A DNA stretch of 50,900 nucleotides from contig JAENWU010000002.1 of assembly GCA_016649905.1 (NCBI GenBank), forward strand, positions 1 to 50,900, in the 5' to 3' direction. Made by a program: the position numbers and the translations under genes. Source of the DNA: Thermoleophilia bacterium. Lineage in GTDB: Bacteria; Actinomycetota; Thermoleophilia; Solirubrobacterales; 70-9. The first letter of the stretch is position 1, and every line of letters starts with the position of its first letter. Below, piece after piece: positions 37,338 through 46,365 of the stretch. The notes below the pieces were generated by a model, which saw nothing but the letters and a program-made list of their open reading frames with translations, was not told the DNA's origin and searched no databases.

Positions 37338-38485
37338 GGGGACGGTGGCGGCGTGCCCGCCGTCTGCTCCTGGAAGTGCTTGCTCAGCATCGTCACCTGG
37401 CCCTGGTAGTTGGAGCCAAGACCGGCGCCGTAGAGGCGCTCAGCCGGTGACTCCATCCACTCCAGGCCCAGCTTGCAGACCGGCTGGCGGTGCTCGACCA
37501 TGAAGGAGACGTCGCGGGCGCGGACCTCGAGCGCGGCGCGGCTGCCGGGGCGACCGCCGGCCGGGTCGTAGCCGAAGCCGGGGTCGAAGAAGCCGGCGTA
37601 GTGCGTGCGCAGCTCGCCCGCGGTCGGGTCGTAGGCCATCATCTCGGCGGCGATCTGCGGCGGGATGCTGACCCCCTCGGCAGAGAGCAGCAGGTAGAAG
37701 ATCTCCGGCTCGAGCACGATCCGGCCGCCGGACTCGGGGAAGACCGGGTCCCAGTAGTCGTTCCAGCGGTAGGCGCGGATCTTCGATAGATCGACCGGCA
37801 GGCTGTTCTTCTTCGCTCGGTAGCCGACGGTGCGATCTTCGGGACCGGAAAGGTCGAGGCTGAGGAAGAGGCCGTCGGCGAGCGCCAGGTCTGCCTGGGG
37901 CACCGGGTCGGCGTCCATGTAGACCAGCGGCGAGCTGCTCTGCAGCTCGCGGATCTGGGTGTCGTTGAGGCGGACGTCGCCACGGGCGAGGCGCAGCTGG
38001 TTCAACGAGAGCCCGGTCTTGACCTGAATCGCGAAGGAGCGCGGGACCACCTCCAGGTAGAGCTTTCCCCGGTAGCCGGCGCGGACGTCGTCGAAGCGGT
38101 GATGGCGGTCGGTGATGACGCGGGTGAAGACATCGAGCCGGCCGGTTGAGCTCTTTGGATTCGCCTTGGCACGAACGTCGTCGGGCAGTGCCAGCTCCTC
38201 GATCAGCGGCACCAGGTAGGGGCGGTCGCGCTCGAGCACGGCACCGTCGCGCAGGTCGATCCGCTGGAAGGCGAGGTCCTGCATCTTCTCCTCGACCGTC
38301 GAGTCGACGTCGGGGAGGAACGAGCAGCGCAGCGCCCAGGCGACGTCGCCGAGCCGCAGGTCGATGCTGGCGGGCTGGATCGCCTCGGGGCGGATGCGGT
38401 ATTCGCCGGAGCTAACCCAGTCCTGCTCGATCGCCTCGGCGAGCGCCTGCGAAGGAAATACGCCAGCGCTTTGCGCCTCGGTCAT
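37334..38485 (-). CDS. dcd: dCTP deaminase, long (~383 aa) DCD_N-type form
   Basis: IQPASIDLRLGDVAWALRCSFLP...KANPKSSTGRLDVFTRVITDRHHRFDDVRAGYRGKLYLEVVPRSFAIQVKTGLSLNQLRL. Confidence 0.85.
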   Translation of the reverse strand: MTEAQSAGVFPSQALAEAIEQDWVSSGEYRIRPEAIQPASIDLRLGDVAWALRCSFLPDVDSTVEEKMQDLAFQRIDLRDGAVLERDRPYLVPLIEELALPDDVRAKANPKSSTGRLDVFTRVITDRHHRFDDVRAGYRGKLYLEVVPRSFAIQVKTGLSLNQLRLARGDVRLNDTQIRELQSSSPLVYMDADPVPQADLALADGLFLSLDLSGPEDRTVGYRAKKNSLPVDLSKIRAYRWNDYWDPVFPESGGRIVLEPEIFYLLLSAEGVSIPPQIAAEMMAYDPTAGELRTHYAGFFDPGFGYDPAGGRPGSRAALEVRARDVSFMVEHRQPVCKLGLEWMESPAERLYGAGLGSNYQGQVTMLSKHFQEQTAGTPPPSP

Positions 38486-39126
38486 CCAGCAGAGATTATT
38501 CGCCGCGCCTCGACGGTGCCGAGGTAGGGCGTCAAGGCGAATTCGAGCACCGCCGGGGTGAGCTCGTCAAGTCGGCCGATCTCACCGGCAAGGATGCGCC
38601 TGCCGAGCAGCGAGGCGATGCCGCCGACGACGGCTTCGTCGGTCGCCGCCGGGATCTCGCCCCCGCACGGAGCCTCTGGGGCGCCCTCCCGCAGGTAGGG
38701 GACGAAGCTCTCGAGCGCCGCCTGGTAGCGGTCGTAGACGCCGCGCCCGGCGCGCAGGCCCTCGACCAGGGTGATCCCGGCAAGAGGCGGGTCGCTCGCG
38801 AACAACTCAATCATCGAGGCGATCCCGTCGCGCACCCGCGGCGGCCAGTCGGCCACGTCGTGAGCGGCGCAAGCGGCCAGGACACGCTCGCGAATCCGCT
38901 CCACCGCCGTCTCGTAGGCGGCGTAAAAGCACTCGTCCTTACTCTCGAAGTGCTTGTAGAAGTCACTCTTCGAGACTGCCGCGCGCTGACCGATCAATGA
39001 CACGGTAGTTCGCTGATAACCCACTTCGTGGAGAACTTCGGTCAGCCCTGTGATCAGCCTCTCACGCTGATTCTGAGCGACAAATTCGGCAGAGAGACCG
39101 TGGCGTCCGCGGGGTAGGCGCTCCAT
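38482..39126 (-). CDS. TetR-family regulator
   Basis: RLITGLTEVLHEVGYQRTTVSLIGQRAAVSKSDFYKHFESKDECF; overlaps the dcd start. Confidence 0.92.
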   Translation of the reverse strand: MERLPRGRHGLSAEFVAQNQRERLITGLTEVLHEVGYQRTTVSLIGQRAAVSKSDFYKHFESKDECFYAAYETAVERIRERVLAACAAHDVADWPPRVRDGIASMIELFASDPPLAGITLVEGLRAGRGVYDRYQAALESFVPYLREGAPEAPCGGEIPAATDEAVVGGIASLLGRRILAGEIGRLDELTPAVLEFALTPYLGTVEARRIISAG

Positions 39127-39153
39127 TGCGGATTGAAGTCTGCCACCGTACTG

Positions 39154-39780
39154 TTACTTTCGCTTCGCGGTCAGCGGACCTGAATTGGTTACACCGTGGT
39201 ACGGCGATAGGACGAATCGCGACAGCTCCGGCAGTAAGTCATTGGCCTTCGACGCCTCGCCGGCACGGATCCGCTGGTGCAGGATCCAGGCGACGCCACC
39301 GACCAAAGTTTCCTCGATCGTCTCCGGCAGCTCCCCCTGCGGCGGCGCGTTGCGCTTCAGTAACTCGACGAACGCGCGCACGGCGGCGTCGTAGCTAGCC
39401 GAGGCCTTCGGGGTGGCCGAAAGCGCCTCGACCATGCACAGGCGCGCGGCCGAGGGCTGCTCGACGATAAACCGCAGGAACGCCGCCAACCCGGATTCGA
39501 TTCTTTGCTGCCAGTCGTCGCCGGCGTTCTCACAGGCCGCCTCGACCGCTGTCATCGTCTCTTTGAAGTAGAGGTCGAAGGCGCTGAGGAGGAGGTCCTC
39601 CTTGCCGTCGAAATTGTCGTAGAGGGTCTTGCGGGCGACCCCGGCGCGGCTGACGATGGCGGCGATCTTGGTCGCCTCGTAGCCCTGCTCGGCGCTCAGT
39701 TCAGCGATCGCATCGATCATGCGACGCTGCTTGTGGACTGCAATGAATTCTCGTGGAAGCTCGGGCCGAGTCGGCTTCAT
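39154..39780 (-). CDS. TetR-family regulator
   Basis: MIDAIAELSAEQGYEATKIAAIVSRAGVARKTLYDNFDGKEDLLL. Confidence 0.92.
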   Translation of the reverse strand: MKPTRPELPREFIAVHKQRRMIDAIAELSAEQGYEATKIAAIVSRAGVARKTLYDNFDGKEDLLLSAFDLYFKETMTAVEAACENAGDDWQQRIESGLAAFLRFIVEQPSAARLCMVEALSATPKASASYDAAVRAFVELLKRNAPPQGELPETIEETLVGGVAWILHQRIRAGEASKANDLLPELSRFVLSPYHGVTNSGPLTAKRK

Positions 39781-39915
39781 CAGGGCCTCCCAGGGTTGGC
39801 TGGGAGCAGTGATTGAACAATAGCCGCGGTACTCGGATCCACGCACGGGACACCATCTATTCTGGTACCGTGAGGAAACTCGGGTCGTTCTTGTTTGAGG
39901 CCGGTAAGTTTCTAG

Positions 39916-40674
39916 ATGTCCTTCGATCGAATTCAGCTGAGCCAAGAGATCCTCGTAGCGGCCATCGGTGACGATTGGCCCGCGGAGCAGGTCGACGCCG
40001 CGATCGAACTACTCGCCAACCGCGAGGGCAAGCTCCCCGCCGGCGTCCGCAAACTCCCGACGGATCTCGTCAAGGCGGCCCAGCGCGAGCGCCTCGTGGT
40101 CGCGATGCTGATGGCTGCCTCAGAACTTGGCTACCGGGAAACCAACGTCCAGGACGTTATTGACCGGGCCGGTGTCTCCCGGCCGACGTTCTACGAGCAC
40201 TTCGCCAACAAAGAGGACTGCTTTCTCGCCGCCTTCGACACCAGTGCCGCGCGCCTTCGCGACAAGGTCGACACCGCGGCGCAACGCGGTGGCGACCGCT
40301 GGCGTGACCGCCTGCGCTTCAGCCTCGCTGCGCTGATCGATTTCGCGATCGCCGAGCCGCAGACCGCGAGGACCCTGATCGTCGAGGCACGCGCAGCCAG
40401 TGCCGACGCGGTGATGCGGCGGGTACAACTGCTCGAAGACTTCGCCACCTGCCTCGACGCCGAAGTCCGCGAGCTGCTGCCAGCCGGCCCTGACTGCTCG
40501 TCGTTGACGGCGTCCGGCGTCGTCGGCGGCGTCGAAGCCCTCCTTTACTCGCGCTTGTGCAAGGAAGAATTCGACAACCTCGAGGAGCTGCTGCCCTCGC
40601 TGATGTACTTCGCCGTCCTCCCTTACGAGGGGCACGAGGCGGCTCGCGAGGAGCTCGCCCTCGAGGCGAGCTGA
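39916..40674 (+). CDS. TetR-family regulator
   Basis: LVVAMLMAASELGYRETNVQDVIDRAGVSRPTFYEHFANKEDCFL. Confidence 0.92.
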   Translation: MSFDRIQLSQEILVAAIGDDWPAEQVDAAIELLANREGKLPAGVRKLPTDLVKAAQRERLVVAMLMAASELGYRETNVQDVIDRAGVSRPTFYEHFANKEDCFLAAFDTSAARLRDKVDTAAQRGGDRWRDRLRFSLAALIDFAIAEPQTARTLIVEARAASADAVMRRVQLLEDFATCLDAEVRELLPAGPDCSSLTASGVVGGVEALLYSRLCKEEFDNLEELLPSLMYFAVLPYEGHEAAREELALEAS

Positions 40675-40698
40675 GCAGCCGCGACTAGAGTCCGGCCG

Positions 40699-41106
40699 AT
40701 GAGGTCGCCGCGGAGCGCCCGAGCGGCGCTCGTCTTCCTGCTTCTCGCCGCCCTGACGATCGGGCTGACCGCGACGCTGGTGCCGCGCAGCTTCTACGAC
40801 GACTTCCCCTTCGTGACCAGCTGGGTCGAGCTGCTGCCTCCCTACAACGAGCATCTCGTTACCGACGTCGGCAGCCTCTACCTCGGCTTCGGCGTCCTCT
40901 TCGCCTGGGCCGCCGTCACCCTCGACCGCACCCTCGTCCAAGCCGTCTCCGTCGCCTGGCTCCTCAGCGCCGGCATCCACCTCCTCTTCCACGCCGGCCA
41001 CCTCGGCAACTTCACCACCGCCGACGCGATCGCCGAGATCGCCAGCCTGGCCTTGCTCTTGGCGCCGCCACCGGTGGCGGTCTGGGCCACGGCCCCGCGC
41101 GAGTAA
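40699..41106 (+). CDS. Membrane hypothetical protein
   Basis: Four hydrophobic segments: ARAALVFLLLAALTIGLTATLVP... Confidence 0.65.
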   Translation: MRSPRSARAALVFLLLAALTIGLTATLVPRSFYDDFPFVTSWVELLPPYNEHLVTDVGSLYLGFGVLFAWAAVTLDRTLVQAVSVAWLLSAGIHLLFHAGHLGNFTTADAIAEIASLALLLAPPPVAVWATAPRE

Positions 41107-41111
41107 TACAG

Positions 41112-41214
41112 GCTCGCGGGACCTGGGCAAGTCGGGCAAGGACGCAGTGAGCGAAGTGTGCTCTGCACATGAGCGAGCGAGGACGCCGCCCGGCGCCGCC
41201 CAGGCCCCGCGAGC
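41112..41214. repeat. Stem-loop family B, copy 1 (core 41136-41188)
   Basis: Outer stem gctcgcgggacctgggc/gcccaggccccgcgagc (one mismatch); core gcaaggacgcagtgagcgaagtgtgctctgcacatgagcgagcgaggacgcc. Confidence 0.88.
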
Positions 41215-41300
41215 GGAGGGGGTGGGATTCGAACCCACGAGCGCCTTGCGACGCCAACAGTTTTCGAGACTGCCCCGTTCAACCGCTCCGGCACCCCTCC
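41214..41300 (-). tRNA. tRNA-Ser (anticodon CGA)
   Basis: ggaggggtgccggagcggttgaacggggcagtctcgaaaactgttggcgtcgcaaggcgctcgtgggttcgaatcccaccccctccg; long variable arm. Confidence 0.93.
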
Positions 41301-41371
41301 GGGGACTACGTCTGCGCCGATTCTAGGGATGCAGGGCTAAATGGCGGCTGCCGAGCTGCCGATCAACCCCT

Positions 41372-43339
41372 GTGCACGACGGCGAGCAAACCCGAGTCGG
41401 GCGGTTCTTCGACCGCCATACCGGCCTGCTGCGGGCGCTGGCTCTGGTCGCGCTGATCTGGGGGGCCGGCTACCTGACCTGGCGAATTGGCTGGAGCGGC
41501 GAAGGCGCCAACCCGATCCTCTTCGCGATGCTGCTGGCGACCGAGATCTACGGCGTCTACGCGCTGGCGACGCTGACCTGGTTCTCGTGGTCGCGGCCGG
41601 CGGCGGTGCGGCCAGCGGCGACGCCCGGGCGTGACGTCGACGTCTACGTCTGCACCTACGACGAGCCGATCGAGGTGGTGATGGCGACGCTGGCGGGCTG
41701 CGGCGCCCTCACCTATCCCCACACGACCTACCTGCTCGACGACGGGCGGCGGCAGGAGATGGCGGAGCTGGCGGCGATGACCGGCGCCGAGTACCTGACC
41801 CGTCCCGACAACTCCCACGCCAAGGCGGGCAACATCAACGCGGCGCTGCCCCGGACCGAGGGCGAGCTGGTGCTGTTCCTCGACGCCGACCACGTGCCGA
41901 TGCCCGACGCTCTCGACGCCGTCGTCGGCTACTTCGACGATCCGCGGATGGCGGTGGTGCAGACCCCGCACGACTTCTTCAACCACGACTCCGCCCAGCA
42001 CTACTCCGTGGGCCGCCACGAGCAGTCGCTCTTCTACCGCGTCGTCTGCCCCGGCAAGGATCGCCACGGCGGCGCCTACTGGTGCGGCTCGGCGGCGCTG
42101 ATCAACCGCGAGGCGCTGCTGGCGATCGGCGGCGTCGCCACCGAGACGATCGCCGAGGACTTCCACACGACGATCCGGCTGCTGCGCCACGGCTGGCGCA
42201 GCCGCTACCACGACGAGGTCCTGGTCCAGGGCCTGGCCCCGCACGACCTCGACGGCTACCTGCTCCAGCGCGACCGCTGGGCGCGCGGCAACCTCGCCGT
42301 CTTCACCCTGCCGGAGTCGCCGCTGCGGGCCCGCACCCTGAGCCCGCTGCAGCGCCTCTCCTACCTGGCCAGCCTGTTCGCCTACCTGGCACCGCCGATG
42401 CGGCTGCTGTTGCTGCTGACCCTCGGGGCCGTGTTGTGGACCGGGGCGCTGCCGATGAAGATCAGCGTCGTCGCGCTAGCGGCTTTGTGGCTGCCCTCGG
42501 TGGCGCTCAACCTCAGCGCCGGCATGGCGCTGGCCCGCGGCTACATGCGGATCCCCGAGACCGCCCACTACGAGCTGCTGACGATGGAGATCTACACGCG
42601 GGCGCTGCGCTGCATCGTCTGGCCCAGCAAGACGGCCTTCAAGGTGACGCCGAAGCAGGGCTGCGACGGCGGCGGCCTCGACGCCGTCCGCAAGCTCCAC
42701 CTCGTCCTCTTCTGCACCGTCCTGCTGGCCAGCGGCACGGCACTGCGCCTGCTCGACCTGGCCGGCGTCGGGCCGCTTCCCGACATGCCGGGGATCGCCG
42801 CCGTGGTCGTGCCGCTGCTGGGCCTGATCGAGCTGCGGCGCCTGCTGAAGACGACCCTCGCGGTCGGGCGCCGGCGCCAGCGCCGCCTCGTCTACCGCTT
42901 CGAGGGCGACGCCGAGGCCAACTGCTACTCGCCCGAGGCGCACACCCCCGCCCGCTTGGTCGACGCCAGCGCCTCCGGGGTCGGCCTCGTCGCCGCGGCG
43001 CCGCTGGAGATCGGCGCCCGGCCAGCGGTGATGCTCGACCTCTGCGACGCCACCGGCGCCCCGCACCGAATCGCCGTCCAGGTCGAGGTCCGCAGCTGCC
43101 GCGAGGTCGACGGCAGCTTCCTGGTCGGCGCCACGATCATCGACATCGACGCCGAGGACCGTCTGCGGCTGATGGAGTGGTGCTACGTCGTCTGCAGCCA
43201 CGAGCGCCTGCGCGGCCACCGCCCGGCCGCCCCGATCCCGGAGACCGACGCGATCGTCATCTCCCTCGACGACCACCGCGAGGGCGCCGAGCAGCTGACG
43301 CCGATCGCGATGCCGGCGGTACACGAGCTCCCCGGCTAG
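41372..43339 (+). CDS. Cellulose-synthase-like GT2 glycosyltransferase with C-terminal PilZ domain
   Basis: VYVCTYDEPIEVV, LDADHVPMPDALD, TIAEDFHTTIRL, QRDRWARGN; C-terminal RLVDASASGVGLVAAAPLEIG (PilZ-like). Confidence 0.92.
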   Translation: MHDGEQTRVGRFFDRHTGLLRALALVALIWGAGYLTWRIGWSGEGANPILFAMLLATEIYGVYALATLTWFSWSRPAAVRPAATPGRDVDVYVCTYDEPIEVVMATLAGCGALTYPHTTYLLDDGRRQEMAELAAMTGAEYLTRPDNSHAKAGNINAALPRTEGELVLFLDADHVPMPDALDAVVGYFDDPRMAVVQTPHDFFNHDSAQHYSVGRHEQSLFYRVVCPGKDRHGGAYWCGSAALINREALLAIGGVATETIAEDFHTTIRLLRHGWRSRYHDEVLVQGLAPHDLDGYLLQRDRWARGNLAVFTLPESPLRARTLSPLQRLSYLASLFAYLAPPMRLLLLLTLGAVLWTGALPMKISVVALAALWLPSVALNLSAGMALARGYMRIPETAHYELLTMEIYTRALRCIVWPSKTAFKVTPKQGCDGGGLDAVRKLHLVLFCTVLLASGTALRLLDLAGVGPLPDMPGIAAVVVPLLGLIELRRLLKTTLAVGRRRQRRLVYRFEGDAEANCYSPEAHTPARLVDASASGVGLVAAAPLEIGARPAVMLDLCDATGAPHRIAVQVEVRSCREVDGSFLVGATIIDIDAEDRLRLMEWCYVVCSHERLRGHRPAAPIPETDAIVISLDDHREGAEQLTPIAMPAVHELPG

Positions 43340-43365
43340 TTTCTCTAGGCTTTGCCAGGCACCCC

Positions 43366-43455
43366 GGAGAGGTGTCCGAGTGGCTTAAGGAGCGCGATTG
43401 GAAATCGCGTGGGCGGGGTTAACCCGTCTCGAGGGTTCGAATCCCTCCCTCTCCG
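43366..43455 (+). tRNA. tRNA-Ser (anticodon GGA)
   Basis: ggagaggtgtccgagtggcttaaggagcgcgattggaaatcgcgtgggcggggttaacccgtctcgagggttcgaatccctccctctccg. Confidence 0.94.
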
Positions 43456-43481
43456 CTCCGGACTCTGGAGCTTCGCCTGGC

Positions 43482-43534
43482 GGCGTCATCGGTCGCTCAC
43501 GTGCAGAGCACGCTTCGCTCCCTGCGTCCTTGCC
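43482..43534 (-). repeat. Stem-loop family B, copy 2 (core; outer stem weak)
   Basis: Minus strand: ggcaaggacgcagggagcgaagcgtgctctgcacgtgagcgaccgatgacgcc. Confidence 0.85.
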
Positions 43535-43566
43535 AGCCTCGCTTTCCGACTGCGAGTAGGTCTTGT

Positions 43567-43611
43567 TCCGCTGTTCCTTTGGTGCGCTATGCGAACAAAA
43601 GGAACAGCGGA
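43567..43611. repeat. Hairpin A6: 21-nt arms with two mismatches, TAT loop
   Basis: tccgctgttcctttggtgcgc-tat-gcgaacaaaaggaacagcgga, immediately 3' of the tadA stop. Confidence 0.93.
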
Positions 43612-44082
43612 TCACCCACGGCGGGTGCTGAAAAACTCGCGAAGGAGGGTGGCGCACTCTTGCTCGCGGACTCCGGTTATGACCTCGGGACGATGGTTCA
43701 GCGCTGGCTCGGCGAGGACGTCGAGGACGCTGCCTGCTGCGCCCGCCTTGGGGTCGGGGGCGCCGATGACTACGGTGGGGATGCGGGCGAGGACGATCGC
43801 GCCGGCGCACATCGCGCAGGGCTCGAGGGTGACGTAGAGGGTCGTGGCGGGGAGGCGCCAGCCGCCGAGCGCCTCGGCGGCGGCGCGGATCGCGAGGATC
43901 TCGGCGTGGGCGGTGGGGTCGCAGCGCAGCTCGCGCTCGTTGCCGGCGGAGGCGAGGGGCTCGCCGTCGCGGAGGATCGTGGCGCCGATCGGGACGTCGC
44001 CATGGGCCTCGGCCAGGCGCGCCTGCTCGATCGCCAGGCCCATCGCCGCCTCGTGGGCGGCCAATTCGGTGTCCCGGTTCAT
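43612..44082 (-). CDS. tadA: tRNA adenosine(34) deaminase
   Basis: DVPIGATILRDGEPLASAGN, DPTAHAEILAIRAAAEALGGWRL, TLYVTLEPCAMCAGAIVLARI. Confidence 0.93.
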   Translation of the reverse strand: MNRDTELAAHEAAMGLAIEQARLAEAHGDVPIGATILRDGEPLASAGNERELRCDPTAHAEILAIRAAAEALGGWRLPATTLYVTLEPCAMCAGAIVLARIPTVVIGAPDPKAGAAGSVLDVLAEPALNHRPEVITGVREQECATLLREFFSTRRG

Positions 44083-44184
44083 CGATCCGGGAGTATGTCT
44101 CCTACAACTTCGCCGGCGTCGGGGTGTTAGCCATGAGAGGGCTCACCCGGCCGCTCGATCTCGGCGAGGACCAGGCCTTTTTAT

Positions 44185-45552
44185 ATGAAACGACTTTGCT
44201 GCATTCCCGCTATCGCGGCGTCGTTGACGCTGCTCGCCGTCGCGCCCGCATCGGCCGCGACCGGCCTGGCGCCGGCGCGCGGCTTCGTCCCCAGGGAGGT
44301 CGTCGTCAAGTTCGAGCGCGAGCGCGCGCCGCGGACGCTGGCGTTGCCGCGGGGAGCCGGGGTGCGGGAGACGGCGCGGGCGCTGGGCGGCAACGCCCGG
44401 GTCGAGTACGCCGCCCCCAACTACATCGCCACCGCCTCGGCCCTCGCCCCCCCTAGCCCGTTCGTGATCCCGAACGACCCCGGCAGCATCGACAGCCCCG
44501 CCGAAGCCGCCAGCGCGCTCGGCGACTGGACGCTCAAGCAGTGGAACTTCATGCCCTGGGATGCCAGCACCAGCCCCCGGGTGCCGGTATCCCCGGGTGG
44601 GATCGACGCGATCGGTGCCTGGCAGAACCTGGCCGCCGCGGGGCGGCCGGGCGCCGAAGGGGTGACCGTCGCCGTCCTCGACACCGGGATCGCCTACCGC
44701 GCCCTGGGCGCGAACTTCCTCCTCAGCCCCGACTTCGGCCCGGGGCAGTTCGTCAAGGGCTACGACTTCGTCGACAAAGACCGCCTGCCACTCGACGAGA
44801 ACGGGCACGGCACCCATGTCGCCGGCACGATCGCCGAGAAAACCGACAACGCGGTCGGGCTCACCGGCCTCGCCTACGGGGCCAGGCTGATGCCGATCCG
44901 CGTCCTCGACGACCACGGGCGCGGCGACGCCACCGCGATCGCCAAGGGGGTCCGCTTCGCCGTCGCCCATCGCGCCCAGGTGATCAACATGAGCTTCAAC
45001 TTCGGCTGCGGGAAGAAGGTGCCGGGCGTCGACGAAGCGCTGCGCGAAGCCTACGCGCAGGGAATCGTCGTGGTCGCCTCCGCCGGCAACCTCGGCGCCG
45101 AGACCTGCGTCTCGCCGCCGGCCACCGGGCCGCGGGTGATCGCGGTCGGGGGCAGCACCGAGGGCGGCTGCCTCGGCAGCTATTCACTGGCCGGCAGCGC
45201 CCTCGACCTGCTCGCACCGGGCGGCGGCGTCCCCGCCCCGGGTTGTGCCTCGGTCTCGGCGCGACCGATCTACCAGGTGACGCTGAAACCGGGGACGACC
45301 AACATCTTCGGCATCCCCAGCAACTACGTCGGCACCTCGATGGCGGCCGCCCACGTCTCCGGCGCCGCCGCGATGGTCCTCTCCAGCGGCGTCCTCGGCC
45401 CGCAGCACAACAGCACGAAGGCGCGCGTCGCCGCGGTCACCCGCCGTCTGCGCAAGACGGCGCGCAGCCTCGGCCTGCCCGCGACCCAACAGGGAGCCGG
45501 CTTGATCGACGTGGGCGCCGCGACCGAATCTGCCCTGCAGCGCCGCCGCTAG
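44185..45552 (+). CDS. S8 family serine peptidase (subtilase), secreted
   Basis: VTVAVLDTGIAYR, DENGHGTHVAGTIAE, VGTSMAAAHVSGAAAMVLS; signal peptide. Confidence 0.94.
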   Translation: MKRLCCIPAIAASLTLLAVAPASAATGLAPARGFVPREVVVKFERERAPRTLALPRGAGVRETARALGGNARVEYAAPNYIATASALAPPSPFVIPNDPGSIDSPAEAASALGDWTLKQWNFMPWDASTSPRVPVSPGGIDAIGAWQNLAAAGRPGAEGVTVAVLDTGIAYRALGANFLLSPDFGPGQFVKGYDFVDKDRLPLDENGHGTHVAGTIAEKTDNAVGLTGLAYGARLMPIRVLDDHGRGDATAIAKGVRFAVAHRAQVINMSFNFGCGKKVPGVDEALREAYAQGIVVVASAGNLGAETCVSPPATGPRVIAVGGSTEGGCLGSYSLAGSALDLLAPGGGVPAPGCASVSARPIYQVTLKPGTTNIFGIPSNYVGTSMAAAHVSGAAAMVLSSGVLGPQHNSTKARVAAVTRRLRKTARSLGLPATQQGAGLIDVGAATESALQRRR

Positions 45553-45564
45553 CCCGCGCCGCCC

Positions 45565-45659
45565 GAGGGCGCGGGACCAAGCAGGTCAAGGACGAGGAAG
45601 GGAGTGTGCTCCACACATGACCGACCGAGGACGCCGAGATGCGCCGGTCCCGCGCCCTC
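45565..45659. repeat. Stem-loop family B, copy 3 (core 45587-45635)
   Basis: Perfect outer stem gagggcgcgggacc/ggtcccgcgccctc; core caaggacgaggaagggagtgtgctccacacatgaccgaccgaggacgcc. Confidence 0.88.
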
Positions 45660-46101
45660 AGGTGGTGCGGACGATGATGACTGAGCACGGCGCGTGGTGG
45701 GAGACGTTGTTGGGGACGCTGCCGAGCAGGTAGCGGCGGGCGCCGGTCATCCCCTTGTTGCCGACCACGATCAGGTCGGCTTTGACCTGTTCGGCGACGT
45801 TGAGGATCGCGTCGGCGGGGTCAGCCTCGACCGGGTGGATCTGGACCTCGATCCCCTCTTTGCGGGCATCCGCAGCGGCGGCGTCGAGAACGAGGTTGAC
45901 GTCCTCACGCGGGCCGATCTCGTGCTGGACGTCGGCTGGGGCCGCGCTCTGCTCGCCCTTTACCCGTCGCTCGGGCACAGGCGCGTAGGCGCTGACGATG
46001 CTGAGCTGCGCTCCGGAGAGCTTTGCCAGGTCAACCGCCTGGTGCACTGCCTCGGCTGCCGTCTCGGAGCCGTCGGTTCCAACCACGATTCGAGTGAACA
46101 C
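45658..46101 (-). CDS. Universal stress protein (UspA family)
   Basis: IVVGTDGSETAAEAVHQAVDLAKLSGAQLSIVSAYAP...ADLIVVGNKGMTGARRYLLGSVPNNVSHHAPCSVIIVR. Confidence 0.94.
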   Translation of the reverse strand: MFTRIVVGTDGSETAAEAVHQAVDLAKLSGAQLSIVSAYAPVPERRVKGEQSAAPADVQHEIGPREDVNLVLDAAAADARKEGIEVQIHPVEADPADAILNVAEQVKADLIVVGNKGMTGARRYLLGSVPNNVSHHAPCSVIIVRTT

Positions 46102-46155
46102 GCCCGCCTCCCTCTGCTCGGTCGCTGAACGCGATTGATACTAAACGGGATCGCC

Positions 46156-46302
46156 CTACCGGCGCGAATCGGCGGGCAGGCCGCGGAAGCCGTCGCCGAG
46201 GATTTCGGTCGGCGTCGTCGTCAGGCGCACGATCGCGATCGCCATCGAGGCGGCGAGACAGAGGATCAGCACGACCATCCCCGCTTTCCAGATCCAGGGC
46301 AC
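46156..46302 (-). CDS. Small single-TM protein (48 aa)
   Basis: GTG start; VPWIWKAGMVVLILCLAASMAIAIVRLTTTPTEILGDGFRGLPADSRR*; not in the ORF track. Confidence 0.5.
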   Translation of the reverse strand: MPWIWKAGMVVLILCLAASMAIAIVRLTTTPTEILGDGFRGLPADSRR

Positions 46303-46365
46303 GCGGCGAACCCTAGATCAAGCCCCAGAGTTGGCCGGCCGCGCGGGCCGGGCTATGGTGGGCGG

